Origin: a virus
Strand: one strand, 5' to 3'
IMG/VR virus record: IMGVR_UViG_3300020166_000098
Location: 1 to 26,658 of that record
Length of the DNA: 26,658 nucleotides
Made by a program: the position numbers and the translations under genes. The notes beneath the pieces were generated by a model, which had not been told where the DNA came from, did not search any database, and saw only the letters and a program-made list of their open reading frames with translations. Below, in pieces: positions 1-8,523 of this stretch; the first letter of the stretch is position 1, and the number at the start of each line of letters is the position of its first letter.

Positions 1-170
1 CCTTTAAATTCTTTTTCAGTTTTAGAACTAACGATCGCCCCAATAATTTCTTGAGATTTTAATTCTGTGCCTTCATCTGTTAAAAAATCATCAATTTTAA
101 CATCAGAATCAGGTGTAACTTTTTTTGCATCTTCGGCTATAAAATCTTCGTATAGTCTTACTTTTTTCAT
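1..170 (-). CDS. Partial gene downstream of portal, possible prohead core protein
   Basis: The reading frame starts at an ATG at 170-168 and stays open to the left window edge, giving 56 visible residues with the C-terminus missing. The visible part is acidic and lysine-rich and begins MKKVRLYEDFI. Short basic/aromatic openings of this kind are common in prohead scaffold and core proteins of T4-like phages. In T4 the genes after portal gene 20 are the prohead core genes 67 and 68, protease 21 and scaffold 22, so position alone suggests a core or scaffold role. It follows the portal gene by 29 bases in the same direction. No catalytic motif is visible, so the functional call is inference from gene order. 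Confidence 0.6.
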   Translation of the reverse strand, partial: MKKVRLYEDFIAEDAKKVTPDSDVKIDDFLTDEGTELKSQEIIGAIVSSKTEKEFK

Positions 171-199
171 TTTATTAATCTATTTTTATTATATATCTC

Positions 200-1795
200 T
201 TAAATTCCCATATCCATAGGGTCAACTTCAGGTTCTTCAGCATCTTTTGCTGCTTTTCTAGCTTTATAAGCATTATTTGCAGCTTTATCATCTGGACTTA
301 ATTTTAAATATCTGTCTACTAAGAATTCTGAATCAAAATAATATTCTTCTTCCATTGTTTCTGGATTTGTTTCAACTAATGAATCTTTTATAGAACTAAT
401 AAATTCTACTCTACGTTCCATGATTTCCATTTGTTTTAATTCAGCAAACATATTCTCTTCAATGAATTGTAAAGATATTTGAGTTTTAAATGCTGGATCA
501 TTTTCAAATTCAGGAAATTTTAAACACATTTGAATATACAAAGGCTTTACTAAAATTTCTTGGAATGTAGATCTTAATCTATTAATAAATTTACCAAACT
601 TAATTTCATCTCTAATCATACCATCAGCGGCTAGATTGAAATCTCCTCCACCGTCTTCATACATAAATCTATTAAATGGTATCTTAGAAACGTGCTTTAA
701 TTTATCTGAAAAGTATTTAAGAGCTTCTGTGTCTGATAATTCAGGACCTTCTCCTCCAAGTGTTTCAATTTCTGGTTGTTCGCCATCTTTACTTGGTAGC
801 CAATATTCTTTATTAAATTGTAGCATTGGTTTACCGTCAGTATGCATACTTCCAGATTCCCAATCAAAATCGACAACCTCTTTATAGTTATTCATTAACT
901 GCGCAAGTGATTGTTTTGCTCTTGTTTTAGATTTACCTCCAACTGGAATAATAAATTTCATTCTATATGAAGAATTAGTAACTGCCCAAATTACTCTGGT
1001 GTGTTCCATAATTCTCATTAAATTAAATGATCTTATAAGTCTCTCTAAGTAACTTACTCTAGATGCTGTGGTAATTGATGAATAAGAGATATAAATGATC
1101 TGAGCGTCATACAGTGTTCTCTCTTTAACTGGATCGTCTTTGAATTGAGTCCATACTTTTTTACCATCAGTTTTATTATAACCTGGAATCAATGTAATAG
1201 GATCAATTTCTTTAAATCCAATAATCTCAGTTTGATCTGGGCTATATATAATTTCAAATGATAAATATCCATCAACTAAAAACTTTCTAAAGAAATACCA
1301 AGCAGACTGATCTTGATTAAATCCAAAATATTGGTAAATATCTCGATATGCTTTATTTAAATATTTTTGAACATCTTCACTAACTTCCATTCCTATAAGT
1401 TCTGGGTTTGCGAAAAAGTTTTTATTATCATAAACAACTGATTCGTCACAAAGAATGTCTAAAATATCTTCTATCTCATCATAAGTTGAAAATGCTCTTA
1501 ATTCATTACGTTTACTTTCGTATGCTTGATCAAAGAATGGTATATTCTTACGCATATTAGTGTCAGACATTGAAAGAGCCGCAAAAGCGCCATACATATC
1601 ATCTGAGTCTAATCCCATTTGATTCATTTGACCAAAACCTATTGCGTCTTCAATTGGACCTATTGCCTGTGATTGCCTAAGCACTAAATCATCATAATAC
1701 ATTCCGAAAGAGCTTAGCTTTTTTAGCTGATCTCTCAGTGTAAATGATTTTTTATTGTAGCTTAATGGTCCATTTCTATCTACGAATCCTGCCAT
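200..1795 (-). CDS. gp20: Portal vertex protein (T4 gp20-like)
   Basis: This 531-residue protein matches the length of T4-type portal proteins (about 520-560 residues). It would form the dodecameric ring at the head vertex through which DNA is packaged and to which the tail attaches. Recognisable family features are the central EYWLPSKDG segment followed by an ETLGG stretch, then the conserved YFSDKLKHVSKIP block with its short NRFMYED continuation. The C-terminus is acidic. The ATG at 1795 is preceded by an AT-rich leader without a Shine-Dalgarno site. It lies downstream of gp55 and gp4 and upstream of a probable prohead-core gene, which fits the T4 head-assembly order. The call rests on remembered family motifs and gene order. 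Confidence 0.9.
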   Translation of the reverse strand: MAGFVDRNGPLSYNKKSFTLRDQLKKLSSFGMYYDDLVLRQSQAIGPIEDAIGFGQMNQMGLDSDDMYGAFAALSMSDTNMRKNIPFFDQAYESKRNELRAFSTYDEIEDILDILCDESVVYDNKNFFANPELIGMEVSEDVQKYLNKAYRDIYQYFGFNQDQSAWYFFRKFLVDGYLSFEIIYSPDQTEIIGFKEIDPITLIPGYNKTDGKKVWTQFKDDPVKERTLYDAQIIYISYSSITTASRVSYLERLIRSFNLMRIMEHTRVIWAVTNSSYRMKFIIPVGGKSKTRAKQSLAQLMNNYKEVVDFDWESGSMHTDGKPMLQFNKEYWLPSKDGEQPEIETLGGEGPELSDTEALKYFSDKLKHVSKIPFNRFMYEDGGGDFNLAADGMIRDEIKFGKFINRLRSTFQEILVKPLYIQMCLKFPEFENDPAFKTQISLQFIEENMFAELKQMEIMERRVEFISSIKDSLVETNPETMEEEYYFDSEFLVDRYLKLSPDDKAANNAYKARKAAKDAEEPEVDPMDMGI

Positions 1796-1832
1796 TATAA
1801 TATAATATTAATTTTGTTTATATATTCTTTTT

Positions 1833-2423
1833 TTATTTCTTAGAAAACAATCTTCTAATTTGCTTCATTGTAACCCCATTTAAATCAATAAAATCACATA
1901 GTACTATCTCTGGCCATTTAGAATAACTAACAACTGCTTGTTTTTGTTTTCTACTTGGTTTATATTGTCTGATAGCAAAATCGCATCCAGATCTTTCTAA
2001 ATACGATTTCATACCATCGTATGTTACTCTTAATCCTCCTTGTGTTTCTGCGTTATAATATTTTACACCTTTTGAATTACTTTTTATCTGACCTTCTAAT
2101 TTACTGTATAAATCATCTAATAGATCTTCTTTAACTCTATTTGGTAATAAATTTAAATTAACTCCTAAATCGTTATTATTATCCAATTGTTCTAATGCTA
2201 GTACTACTGGGTTTTTATCAAAAAACTCTAGATCCGGTGTAATAGGGTCATATTCAAATATGTATATTTTTCCGGGTTGAAATCTTTTGTTAACATAAGC
2301 CGCTTCTTTTACACTTCTATTACTAACGCCGTCGTTAAACCATTGTTCAGCAGCCTTTCTAGCAGCTCTTTTACTACCAGCGTCTTTTATTAACTCTCTT
2401 ATTTGCTTTTTAACGTAACCCAT
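1833..2423 (-). CDS. Conserved phage protein of unknown function
   Basis: The protein has 196 residues. Its N-terminus is basic and helical. From about residue 50 comes a GKIYIFEYDP stretch, then DKNPVVLALEQ and a GVNLNLLP segment. That order (beta strand, YDP, then hydrophobic strand, then NLLP before a helical LLDDLY part) is one I recall from unnamed proteins of many large myoviruses, whose role I cannot state. The C-terminus is basic. Its ATG lies inside the end of gp4 with a 14-base overlap, so the two are probably translationally coupled. It sits between gp4 and portal gp20, so a role in head completion or packaging is plausible. In T4 the gene after 4 is the baseplate wedge gene 53, but I see no gp53 resemblance. 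Confidence 0.7.
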   Translation of the reverse strand: MGYVKKQIRELIKDAGSKRAARKAAEQWFNDGVSNRSVKEAAYVNKRFQPGKIYIFEYDPITPDLEFFDKNPVVLALEQLDNNNDLGVNLNLLPNRVKEDLLDDLYSKLEGQIKSNSKGVKYYNAETQGGLRVTYDGMKSYLERSGCDFAIRQYKPSRKQKQAVVSYSKWPEIVLCDFIDLNGVTMKQIRRLFSKK

Positions 2424-2898
2424 TTAATATAGTGTCTTCTGTTAATACTATAAAGTTCCAATTACGACCTTCACAATATTCTTTAGCAGCATTGTATTTA
2501 TCCATGTTTTTAACATATTGTTCTGCCAGAAATTTATAAGATTTTATAGCTTTTTTTGAATTTTTCTTAGGAGGTTCTGGTTTTTGAATTTGTGCCTTTG
2601 GTTTAATTTCAACTAAATATTCTTTATTAGAATTATCTTGTTGTTTTTGTTTAAAATAAAAATCAGGATAATATTTACGTGCCTTATTATCTTGCCTTGA
2701 CCAATATTTAATTTCAACAGGCTCACTTGACCAGCTTAATACTTTATCATTCATGTCACACCAGATACAGAATTTGCGCTCCCATGAGCTTCTGTATATA
2801 ATCGGAGTTGGTCCGATATATTTCTCAGGAAAGTTAGGAATAAAATAACCTTGATTAAATCCTGAGTTTTTAGTTGGTTTAACATTCTTTATTGACAT
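2410..2898 (-). CDS. gp4: Head completion protein (T4 gp4-like, nuclease fold)
   Basis: From the ATG at 2898 the protein is 162 residues, close to T4 gp4 (about 150). It carries the gp4 signature: a YIGPTPIIYRSSWE block, an RKYYPDFYF block and a LVEIKPK block. The Glu of SSWE, the Asp of PDF and the Glu-x-Lys of EIKP form a PD-(D/E)xK-like nuclease core, as known for this family. T4 gp4 acts late in head maturation, before tail joining. A longer reading frame from 3042 exists, but its first 48 codons lie almost wholly inside gp55. The start at 2898 falls one base after the gp55 stop and gives the expected length, so I chose it. The gene lies between gp55 and a conserved unknown. Confidence 0.85.
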   Translation of the reverse strand: MSIKNVKPTKNSGFNQGYFIPNFPEKYIGPTPIIYRSSWERKFCIWCDMNDKVLSWSSEPVEIKYWSRQDNKARKYYPDFYFKQKQQDNSNKEYLVEIKPKAQIQKPEPPKKNSKKAIKSYKFLAEQYVKNMDKYNAAKEYCEGRNWNFIVLTEDTILNGLR

Positions 2899-2899
2899 G

Positions 2900-3277
2900 T
2901 TATATTGTATAGATTCCAGACTGTTCTCCTCCTTTATCAGATCCGTATCCATCAATTGATATAGTTCCTTTATATTTTTGTGGATGAATTTTATTCCAAC
3001 CTTTGGCGTATCCTCTTTTTGCGATTTCTGTAAAATAAGCAAATGCGTTAGGGTATTTTGGATTAAAGTTTCTCCAATATTTAAGAAGATCTAAAATAGC
3101 AAACTGAAGGCAGTCATGTCTATCATCTTCATTAACATATCTCATCTTGTTTATTGCTTTTTCAGCAAGTAGAAGAAGCATCTTCTCCGCGGTCGGCGTA
3201 AGTGAGTCTTGTTCTTTTGAAAGACTCATTTCTGCGTGAAAGTCTTTGTTGTTAAGGTAATTCTTTTTACGTGGCAC
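2900..3277 (-). CDS. gp55: Late-gene sigma factor (T4 gp55-like)
   Basis: This 125-residue protein resembles the short gp55 sigma factors of marine T4-like phages. It has an N-terminal YLNNKDF segment, then LSKEQDSLTP, then EDDRHDCLQFA, and a final NAFAYFTEIAKRG helix that aligns with the NPHAYITQA region of T4 gp55. gp55 redirects host RNA polymerase to late promoters together with gp33 and the sliding clamp gp45. The start is GTG at 3277-3275, because an in-frame stop lies only two codons upstream; the alternative is Met17, which would remove the conserved N-terminus. T4 gp55 is longer (185 residues). The gene follows a strong terminator, so it needs its own promoter. A TATAAATA sequence abuts the start (see findings). 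Confidence 0.82.
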   Translation of the reverse strand: MPRKKNYLNNKDFHAEMSLSKEQDSLTPTAEKMLLLLAEKAINKMRYVNEDDRHDCLQFAILDLLKYWRNFNPKYPNAFAYFTEIAKRGYAKGWNKIHPQKYKGTISIDGYGSDKGGEQSGIYTI

Positions 3278-3335
3278 TATTTATAATTTAATTTATTTAA
3301 AGGTTATACAGTAAAAATGAAATTTGTTTATTAAT

Positions 3336-3360
3336 AAAAAAAGGGAACTTTCGTTCCCTT
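3336..3360 (-). terminator. Rho-independent terminator after the replication/recombination operon
   Basis: On the minus strand an 8-bp stem (AAGGGAAC with GTTCCCTT) closes on a four-base GAAA loop and is followed directly by a run of seven T (3336-3342). It lies 25 bases past the stop of the gene at 3385-4140 and upstream of gp55. It should end the long transcript that includes polymerase, uvsX, gp41 and gp46/47. Confidence 0.88.
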
Positions 3361-3384
3361 CGTTAGAGTAATATGTAATCTTAA

Positions 3385-4140
3385 TTACTTCTTTAACTCT
3401 GCAATTTTATTTTTCCAATCTGATATCTCTTTATTAATTAATATATCAGCAGCTTTTATTTCAGAAATTGATTTGTCAGCCTCTGCTAATAAACCTCTTT
3501 GATCTTTTAAAAATGTTACTATATCTTCGTATGATTCTATTTTTGCGTTTATGTCTGCCATTGTTTTAGATTCTCCTTCTAATAAATCTAATAAAAAGGA
3601 AGATGCATCTAATTTAGTTTCTTCAGATACTATATTAAGTGCTATGTTTGCAGAATCGGCTTTAAAAAATCTTGCAATTTTTGTTTCTGAATTAAATCTA
3701 GAAACATATACTGTTTCATTTATTTTAAATAAATCAACATTAATGTTTTTATTATTAAATGAAGCTACAAAATCTAAAACTATAAAGTTTTCAATTAGAT
3801 TTGGTAAAGATTCAAATAGATCAGATTTATTCTTATTATTATATCTTACTAAACCTGCTTGTAAAACGTGGTTTGTAAAAGAACCATTTATTTCAATTCC
3901 ATTAACCTTAAAAATATTTTCTTTGATAAGATATTCAAATTGAGAAGATCCGTTGTACCAATTTATTTTATTAGCTAAGAAGTCAAACGATTCAAATGCA
4001 TTGATTGCGCTTTTTAAAGTATTACTTATGTGTTCAGTTTCTGTTAAAATATCATTATTTAATTTAAAAGTTCTACCATTAATATAAAATGTTGAAGAAT
4101 TTTTGTCTTTAAAAAATGGAGATAATATATTTGTTTTCAT
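3385..4140 (-). CDS. Hypothetical protein with C-terminal coiled coil
   Basis: I do not recognise this 251-residue protein. The first 185 residues or so alternate short hydrophobic strands with Asn/Lys-rich turns, suggesting a mixed or beta-rich fold. The last 60 residues, from about MADINAKIESYEDI, are charged and heptad-like, consistent with a helical or coiled-coil tail. No signal peptide or membrane segment is visible. It is the last gene before the strong terminator at 3336-3360 and follows the tail-sheath-stabiliser-like gene by 14 bases. A virion or assembly role is possible from context only. Confidence 0.65.
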   Translation of the reverse strand: MKTNILSPFFKDKNSSTFYINGRTFKLNNDILTETEHISNTLKSAINAFESFDFLANKINWYNGSSQFEYLIKENIFKVNGIEINGSFTNHVLQAGLVRYNNKNKSDLFESLPNLIENFIVLDFVASFNNKNINVDLFKINETVYVSRFNSETKIARFFKADSANIALNIVSEETKLDASSFLLDLLEGESKTMADINAKIESYEDIVTFLKDQRGLLAEADKSISEIKAADILINKEISDWKNKIAELKK

Positions 4141-4154
4141 CGCTTGTTTATTTT

Positions 4155-5282
4155 TTAGTAAGTTACATTACTATTAGAATGCCCTACAATATACCAAAAA
4201 TCTTGATAGTATTTGATACTTATTGCTCCTCCTGCTAAAATCTCAATTGACTGAGGTCCTTCAAAATTAGAAGTATCTATTTGAATAGAACCGTTTGCTG
4301 CTATAATAACTGATTCTTGCCCTACTGTTCCAGAAGAAAGAACTAATGGAGATTGTTGTTGATTAGCATCAATAATCATTGGTGTTGAATTAGAACTTCC
4401 AGCGTTTGGAATATATGTATCGCTTGCGTTAAATGAAGTGTCTGCTGCAAAATTGCTATTATTTTGAGAGGGCTTAGATGTTAATGTAGAATCTATAACC
4501 ATTGTAGTATCTCCCCTGTTTGTAGACATTGTTTCATCTTCTAAACTTCCTTTCGAAACTACCGAAGATACAATTTCAAACATTCTATTACCAACATGCT
4601 TTTCTGAATCAAATTCAAAAGCAGGAATAAATGAATTTACTACTATTGGGAATGTTATTTTATATTTATCTTTATCGTCAAATGTAAAATCAATTGGATT
4701 TTGTATTTCAAAATCTTCAGGAATGGCATAGTATGAATTTAATCTATATGTCGCTTCGTCTAAATGACCAACCTCAACATTAAAAATATTAGACTTATAC
4801 AAAGTCTTAACCATCATTTCAGTTATTTTAAAAGCATCTAATGTAGAGCTAACTAAAATCTCAATATCAAATGAAAGCTCTATAGGAATCATTTCAAATT
4901 CAGATTGATAACCTTCCATTGCACCTTGACTATTCATCTTAGTATAACTCCCGACATTACGTTTATTTACTAAACTACCTGAATCAATTGCCATTCCAGT
5001 TACTCTTGCAACTCCTCTTGGAACAACATCATAATTACCATCAGCAAACCCTACGTCAGGGTGACAATCTGGTCCAGAAGGTGTTGAAAATAAAAAATTA
5101 TCTCTTAAGAATTGATCATCCCCTGTTATCGAATAATAGAAAGGAACATCGATTGCCTTACGAGTATTTGCGTCTACTTGTCTGTAGAAATATAGCTTAT
5201 TATTTAAGTCTGCTAATAAGCCTATGATTAAATGTCTAACGACACTGTCATCTGAATTGTATTTTAAATTGTATGAAGCCAT
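4155..5282 (-). CDS. Tail sheath stabiliser-like virion protein (gp15/gp3-type)
   Basis: The protein has 375 residues. Residues 1-230 follow the layout I associate with T4-like tail sheath stabiliser/completion proteins: a hydrophobic helix leading to an LYFYRQ strand, an IDVPFYYS strand, a PRGVARVTGMAIDS segment, then IPIELSFDIEILV with a helix like the QI-EQ helix of gp15, and a final strand pair near KITFPIVVNSF. The C-terminal 140 residues are Ser/Asn/Thr-rich and then beta-rich. They look like an added domain, since T4 gp15 is only about 270 residues. The family would cap the tail tube and sheath at the neck. It follows gp46 by 7 bases, an unusual place for a structural gene. The assignment comes from a pattern match and is not certain. 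Confidence 0.5.
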   Translation of the reverse strand: MASYNLKYNSDDSVVRHLIIGLLADLNNKLYFYRQVDANTRKAIDVPFYYSITGDDQFLRDNFLFSTPSGPDCHPDVGFADGNYDVVPRGVARVTGMAIDSGSLVNKRNVGSYTKMNSQGAMEGYQSEFEMIPIELSFDIEILVSSTLDAFKITEMMVKTLYKSNIFNVEVGHLDEATYRLNSYYAIPEDFEIQNPIDFTFDDKDKYKITFPIVVNSFIPAFEFDSEKHVGNRMFEIVSSVVSKGSLEDETMSTNRGDTTMVIDSTLTSKPSQNNSNFAADTSFNASDTYIPNAGSSNSTPMIIDANQQQSPLVLSSGTVGQESVIIAANGSIQIDTSNFEGPQSIEILAGGAISIKYYQDFWYIVGHSNSNVTY

Positions 5283-5289
5283 ATTAATT

Positions 5290-6963
5290 TTATTCTATAG
5301 CTTCTATCTCAAATTTAGAGAAGCCATTTTCTCTATATATTTGTATTTTTTTATCAAATAATTCATGTGGAAGAACTGAGTGATTAATTACAAATGTATT
5401 AATCTTACTCTCTTTAATAACATTACTTAATATTTTTAATATATTATGAACACCATCAGCATCAACTGAACTTAATAACTCATCTAAAAATAATAAATTT
5501 AGTTGTGGAAATCTTAGTTTTAATATTTTAATAATAGCAATAATAACTATAAAATCTGCTTTCTTCCTTTCTCCAGTTGATAAAGTCATTGGATTAATGT
5601 CTTCTCCTAAATGATTTATAATGCAATCAAACTTTTCATTAAACCTAACATGGAATGGTAAATGCATTGTTTGAGCCATTGCTGCTATATTTGTATTAAG
5701 ACCCGGCAGTATTGTTTGGATAGCTAAATTCTTAACACCATCTTCTCCTAAAATCTCTTCTATATTTTCTAAGAAATAATAATCACCATTAACAGAAGCT
5801 TGTAAAGATGTTTTCTCTTCTTCTTGAGATTCAAAACCTTCAATAAGCTCTTTCATGTGAGGGAAATTACCTTCGCTATCTATTGTTTCTTTTATTTTTA
5901 CTAATTCTTTTTTAAGGTTTAATATATTTGTATTTATTGAAGCAACTTTTTCTCGAACCTGATTATTTTTATGAGACATTTCTGATAACTTTGTTTCAAC
6001 ATCTTTAACTTTTACCTCTGCTTCTTTTATTTTTGCAGGTAAATCCTTTAATTCTGATTCTAATTCTTTTTTACGATCTTCATGGAAATCAGAACTTAAA
6101 GGAGTTGTACATGTAGGACATGAGTTATTTTCATATAAACTTAATTTTTTCTTAAGTTCTTTTAATTCATATTCAAGATCTGTATTATTTTTATTTTCTT
6201 TTTGGTAATCTATATTTAGATTTTTTATAGAATCTGATATTTTATCTTGGGCCTCTACTAATTTATCTTTATTTTCTCCGTATTTTTTAAGAGTATTTTT
6301 TAATTCTTGAATTTTAGCTTTATCTTTTTTATTAGATTCTGCCTGCATTTCATTTAGTTTCATATTAACTGATGTTATATTTTCAGTTAATTGCTTTAAT
6401 TCTCTATCATAAACATCTAGTTCTGTTTTTAAACTTTTACGCTCTTCTTTAATTTGGCGCTGCATATCATTAAGTATTGAAAACCCAAACATTCTATCGA
6501 TAATTTGTTTTTTATCGGTATTTGTCATTGTCAAAAAAGATTTAAAATCATTAACTGACAATATGATTATATTTTTAAAAACATGATATGGTATACCAAA
6601 TATTTCTTCTTCTAAATATTCTTGAACTGATCTTTTACCTGCTTTATCAAATTCAACACCGTTTAATTTAACTTCAAATTTATTAGGTGCTAATCCTCTC
6701 TCAATAGAAACTTCATTAGTTCCACATAAAAGATTAACCTTTACCCAAAGTTCTTTATTGATTCTGTTTGGTAAATCAGACATTTTAACACCTTCAACTT
6801 TACCATATAATGCAAAAACTATCGCATTAGCAATTGTTGTTTTTCCATGTCCGTTTTTACCTAATGTTAAAAACAGTTCTGAAGAATTATCTGTAAATTC
6901 TAAACGCTGTATAGAATTTCCATAACTAGCAAAATTCTTAAACTCTATTGATTGAATTCTCAT
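5290..6963 (-). CDS. gp46: Recombination endonuclease subunit gp46 (SbcC/Rad50-like ATPase)
   Basis: This 557-residue SMC-type ATPase matches T4 gp46 (about 560). The N-terminus has a FKNFASYG strand and Walker A GKNGHGKT (residues 35-42). Residues about 165-380 are long coiled coil interrupted by a CPTC zinc hook (Cys282, Cys285). The C-terminal lobe carries the LSTGERKKAD signature (461-470) and Walker B LLFLDEL (490-496). With gp47 it forms the Mre11/Rad50-type nuclease that resects DNA ends for UvsX-dependent, recombination-driven replication and degrades host DNA. Its ATG overlaps the gp47 stop in an ATGA, so the two are coupled. Confidence 0.95.
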   Translation of the reverse strand: MRIQSIEFKNFASYGNSIQRLEFTDNSSELFLTLGKNGHGKTTIANAIVFALYGKVEGVKMSDLPNRINKELWVKVNLLCGTNEVSIERGLAPNKFEVKLNGVEFDKAGKRSVQEYLEEEIFGIPYHVFKNIIILSVNDFKSFLTMTNTDKKQIIDRMFGFSILNDMQRQIKEERKSLKTELDVYDRELKQLTENITSVNMKLNEMQAESNKKDKAKIQELKNTLKKYGENKDKLVEAQDKISDSIKNLNIDYQKENKNNTDLEYELKELKKKLSLYENNSCPTCTTPLSSDFHEDRKKELESELKDLPAKIKEAEVKVKDVETKLSEMSHKNNQVREKVASINTNILNLKKELVKIKETIDSEGNFPHMKELIEGFESQEEEKTSLQASVNGDYYFLENIEEILGEDGVKNLAIQTILPGLNTNIAAMAQTMHLPFHVRFNEKFDCIINHLGEDINPMTLSTGERKKADFIVIIAIIKILKLRFPQLNLLFLDELLSSVDADGVHNILKILSNVIKESKINTFVINHSVLPHELFDKKIQIYRENGFSKFEIEAIE

Positions 6964-8075
6964 TGGTCGCTATCGTAATTATAAGCACATAAATCATGTA
7001 GCTTCTTTATTCTATCTTTAATTTGATCTTTTGTTTCATCATCATGAGTCATTCCATCAATATACATATTACATAAGTGAAGAATATTGTAATTTTTATA
7101 CATATCTTCAATCTCATCCATGTCATACATGTCTTTATCTATAAAAGTATCTTGTTCGTATATGTTAGGTTCTATCTTACGAGCACCTTCTTGAATTTTA
7201 TTAATTAACTTTGATAAAGCGTTAGATGCTGCAATATGTGAAGGAACAAATAGATCTACAAAATTATTCTCAATCTCACTTTTAAATTCACCTAGAGGTA
7301 CGTTATACAAGCTTGTAAGATACTTCTTAATAAATTTAGGTGATCTAGTATTTTCGAAGAAAGTCTCACTCATGTCACTTAAATCAACGAGGTCAAATCC
7401 TTTTTCATTATTCGCGTCAGATCTTGTTAGTTGATATGGAACACCAACCATTCTTAGTTTACCCTTATTTTGTCTATAGTGTATATGACCAGAATATACT
7501 GCCTCATAATTATCATAGGAATTAGCCTCAACTCCACTATGATTTGTTACCTTAGCGTTTAATTTAATACCTCTAACTTCAGAGTGACAAAATACAATAT
7601 TAGCTTGAGGATATTTAGCTAATGTTTCTATCTCATGTTGAGTGTCTCTTCTCCATGGCATAAGTAAAACATTTTTATCTCCCCAATTAAATATTTTAGG
7701 CTCTTTATATATTGCAACGTTTGGAATCCACTTTAAACTATCAATTGAAGTAACTTCATTACTTTTCTTTGCCCATATATCGTGATTTCCACATATAACA
7801 TGCGTTGGTAAGATTTCACCAACTCTTTCAAAGAAATCTACGGCATAGTTTAATACCTTTAAATTAATACTTTGTCTATTATCAAAAGCATCTCCAACCT
7901 GGACTAATATATCTCCTGGTTTTACATTTTCTTTTAATGTGGGTATAAATACATTTTCGTAAAAGTCTTTTTGAATATCAAGCCATTCCATTGAATTGGA
8001 GCGAACACCTAAATGCATGTCTCCTAATATCCAAATCCTTTTAACTGGTTTGTTTAAGATTTTAGGGTCGATCAT
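6960..8075 (-). CDS. gp47: Recombination endonuclease subunit gp47 (SbcD/Mre11-like nuclease)
   Basis: This 371-residue metallophosphoesterase has all the expected metal-binding motifs in order: GDMHLG (Asp19, His21), GDAFDNR (Asp62), CGNHD (Asn97, His98), FCHSE (His164) and GHIH (196-199). T4 gp47 is about 340 residues. It is the nuclease partner of gp46 and makes 3' single-stranded tails for strand invasion. Its stop overlaps the gp46 start (ATGA), and its start is only a base or two beyond the upstream stop. The arrangement gp41, small gene, gp47, gp46 in one transcript places end processing with the replicative helicase. Confidence 0.95.
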   Translation of the reverse strand: MIDPKILNKPVKRIWILGDMHLGVRSNSMEWLDIQKDFYENVFIPTLKENVKPGDILVQVGDAFDNRQSINLKVLNYAVDFFERVGEILPTHVICGNHDIWAKKSNEVTSIDSLKWIPNVAIYKEPKIFNWGDKNVLLMPWRRDTQHEIETLAKYPQANIVFCHSEVRGIKLNAKVTNHSGVEANSYDNYEAVYSGHIHYRQNKGKLRMVGVPYQLTRSDANNEKGFDLVDLSDMSETFFENTRSPKFIKKYLTSLYNVPLGEFKSEIENNFVDLFVPSHIAASNALSKLINKIQEGARKIEPNIYEQDTFIDKDMYDMDEIEDMYKNYNILHLCNMYIDGMTHDDETKDQIKDRIKKLHDLCAYNYDSDQ

Positions 8076-8076
8076 A

Positions 8077-8523
8077 CTAAAACAGTCTGTTTATATTCTT
8101 TCTTTGTAAAATGTTAGTTCTTTCGTCTAATTGTTCAATTAGTTCTTCTTTAAATTTATTACCAAGAGATTGGTAAAATCTGTTAGGATTAATGTTAAAA
8201 TAATCACAAAGCTCAGAGAAAACTTCTATTAAAGAATGTGTTGCTCTAGTTTCTTCACTAATATAACCATACACTTCATTAATATCTATTTTCTTTAACT
8301 TAATAGTTTGTTGGAATTCATCAACAACATTAAAATCCTTGAATCTAGATTTTAAAATCAAATCATGTATTTTATCTGCAATAATTCTTGTTTCAATTTT
8401 ATCTTCTTCTGATCTATTGTCAACCATGTGAGGGGCTAAATTAAATGTCATTGAAGTGTCAAATTCGTATTCTGTTTCTTCAAACGTATTGTCGAATATT
8501 TTATCTCTTTTAGTTCTTGCCAT
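8077..8523 (-). CDS. Candidate late transcription coactivator (gp33-like)
   Basis: The protein has 148 residues. The N-terminal 35 residues are polar and probably disordered. The rest is helical and charged. The C-terminal third (THSLIEVFSELCDYF, then a NINPNRFYQSLG turn, then KEELIEQL) has the spacing of the core of T4 gp33, where a helix, an N-I-P turn and a second helix ending in an acidic patch are seen. gp33 bridges RNA polymerase and the sliding clamp and works with gp55, both of which are encoded in this window. The gene overlaps gp41 by one base (TAATG) and precedes gp47. The resemblance is weak and recalled from memory. It could instead be an unrelated helical phage protein. Confidence 0.4.
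   Translation of the reverse strand: MARTKRDKIFDNTFEETEYEFDTSMTFNLAPHMVDNRSEEDKIETRIIADKIHDLILKSRFKDFNVVDEFQQTIKLKKIDINEVYGYISEETRATHSLIEVFSELCDYFNINPNRFYQSLGNKFKEELIEQLDERTNILQRKNINRLF

Noticed and set aside
636-887. Plus-strand ORFs such as 636-887, 10842-11243, 11253-11507, 20209-20424 and 25535-25828
   Set aside because: They lie opposite well-supported minus-strand genes, have Ser/Leu/Ile-rich translations typical of antisense frames, and show no motifs.
2899-3042. Long start at 3042 for the gp4 gene
   Set aside because: The extra 48 residues lie inside gp55 in another frame, and the ATG at 2898 gives the known gp4 length right after the gp55 stop.
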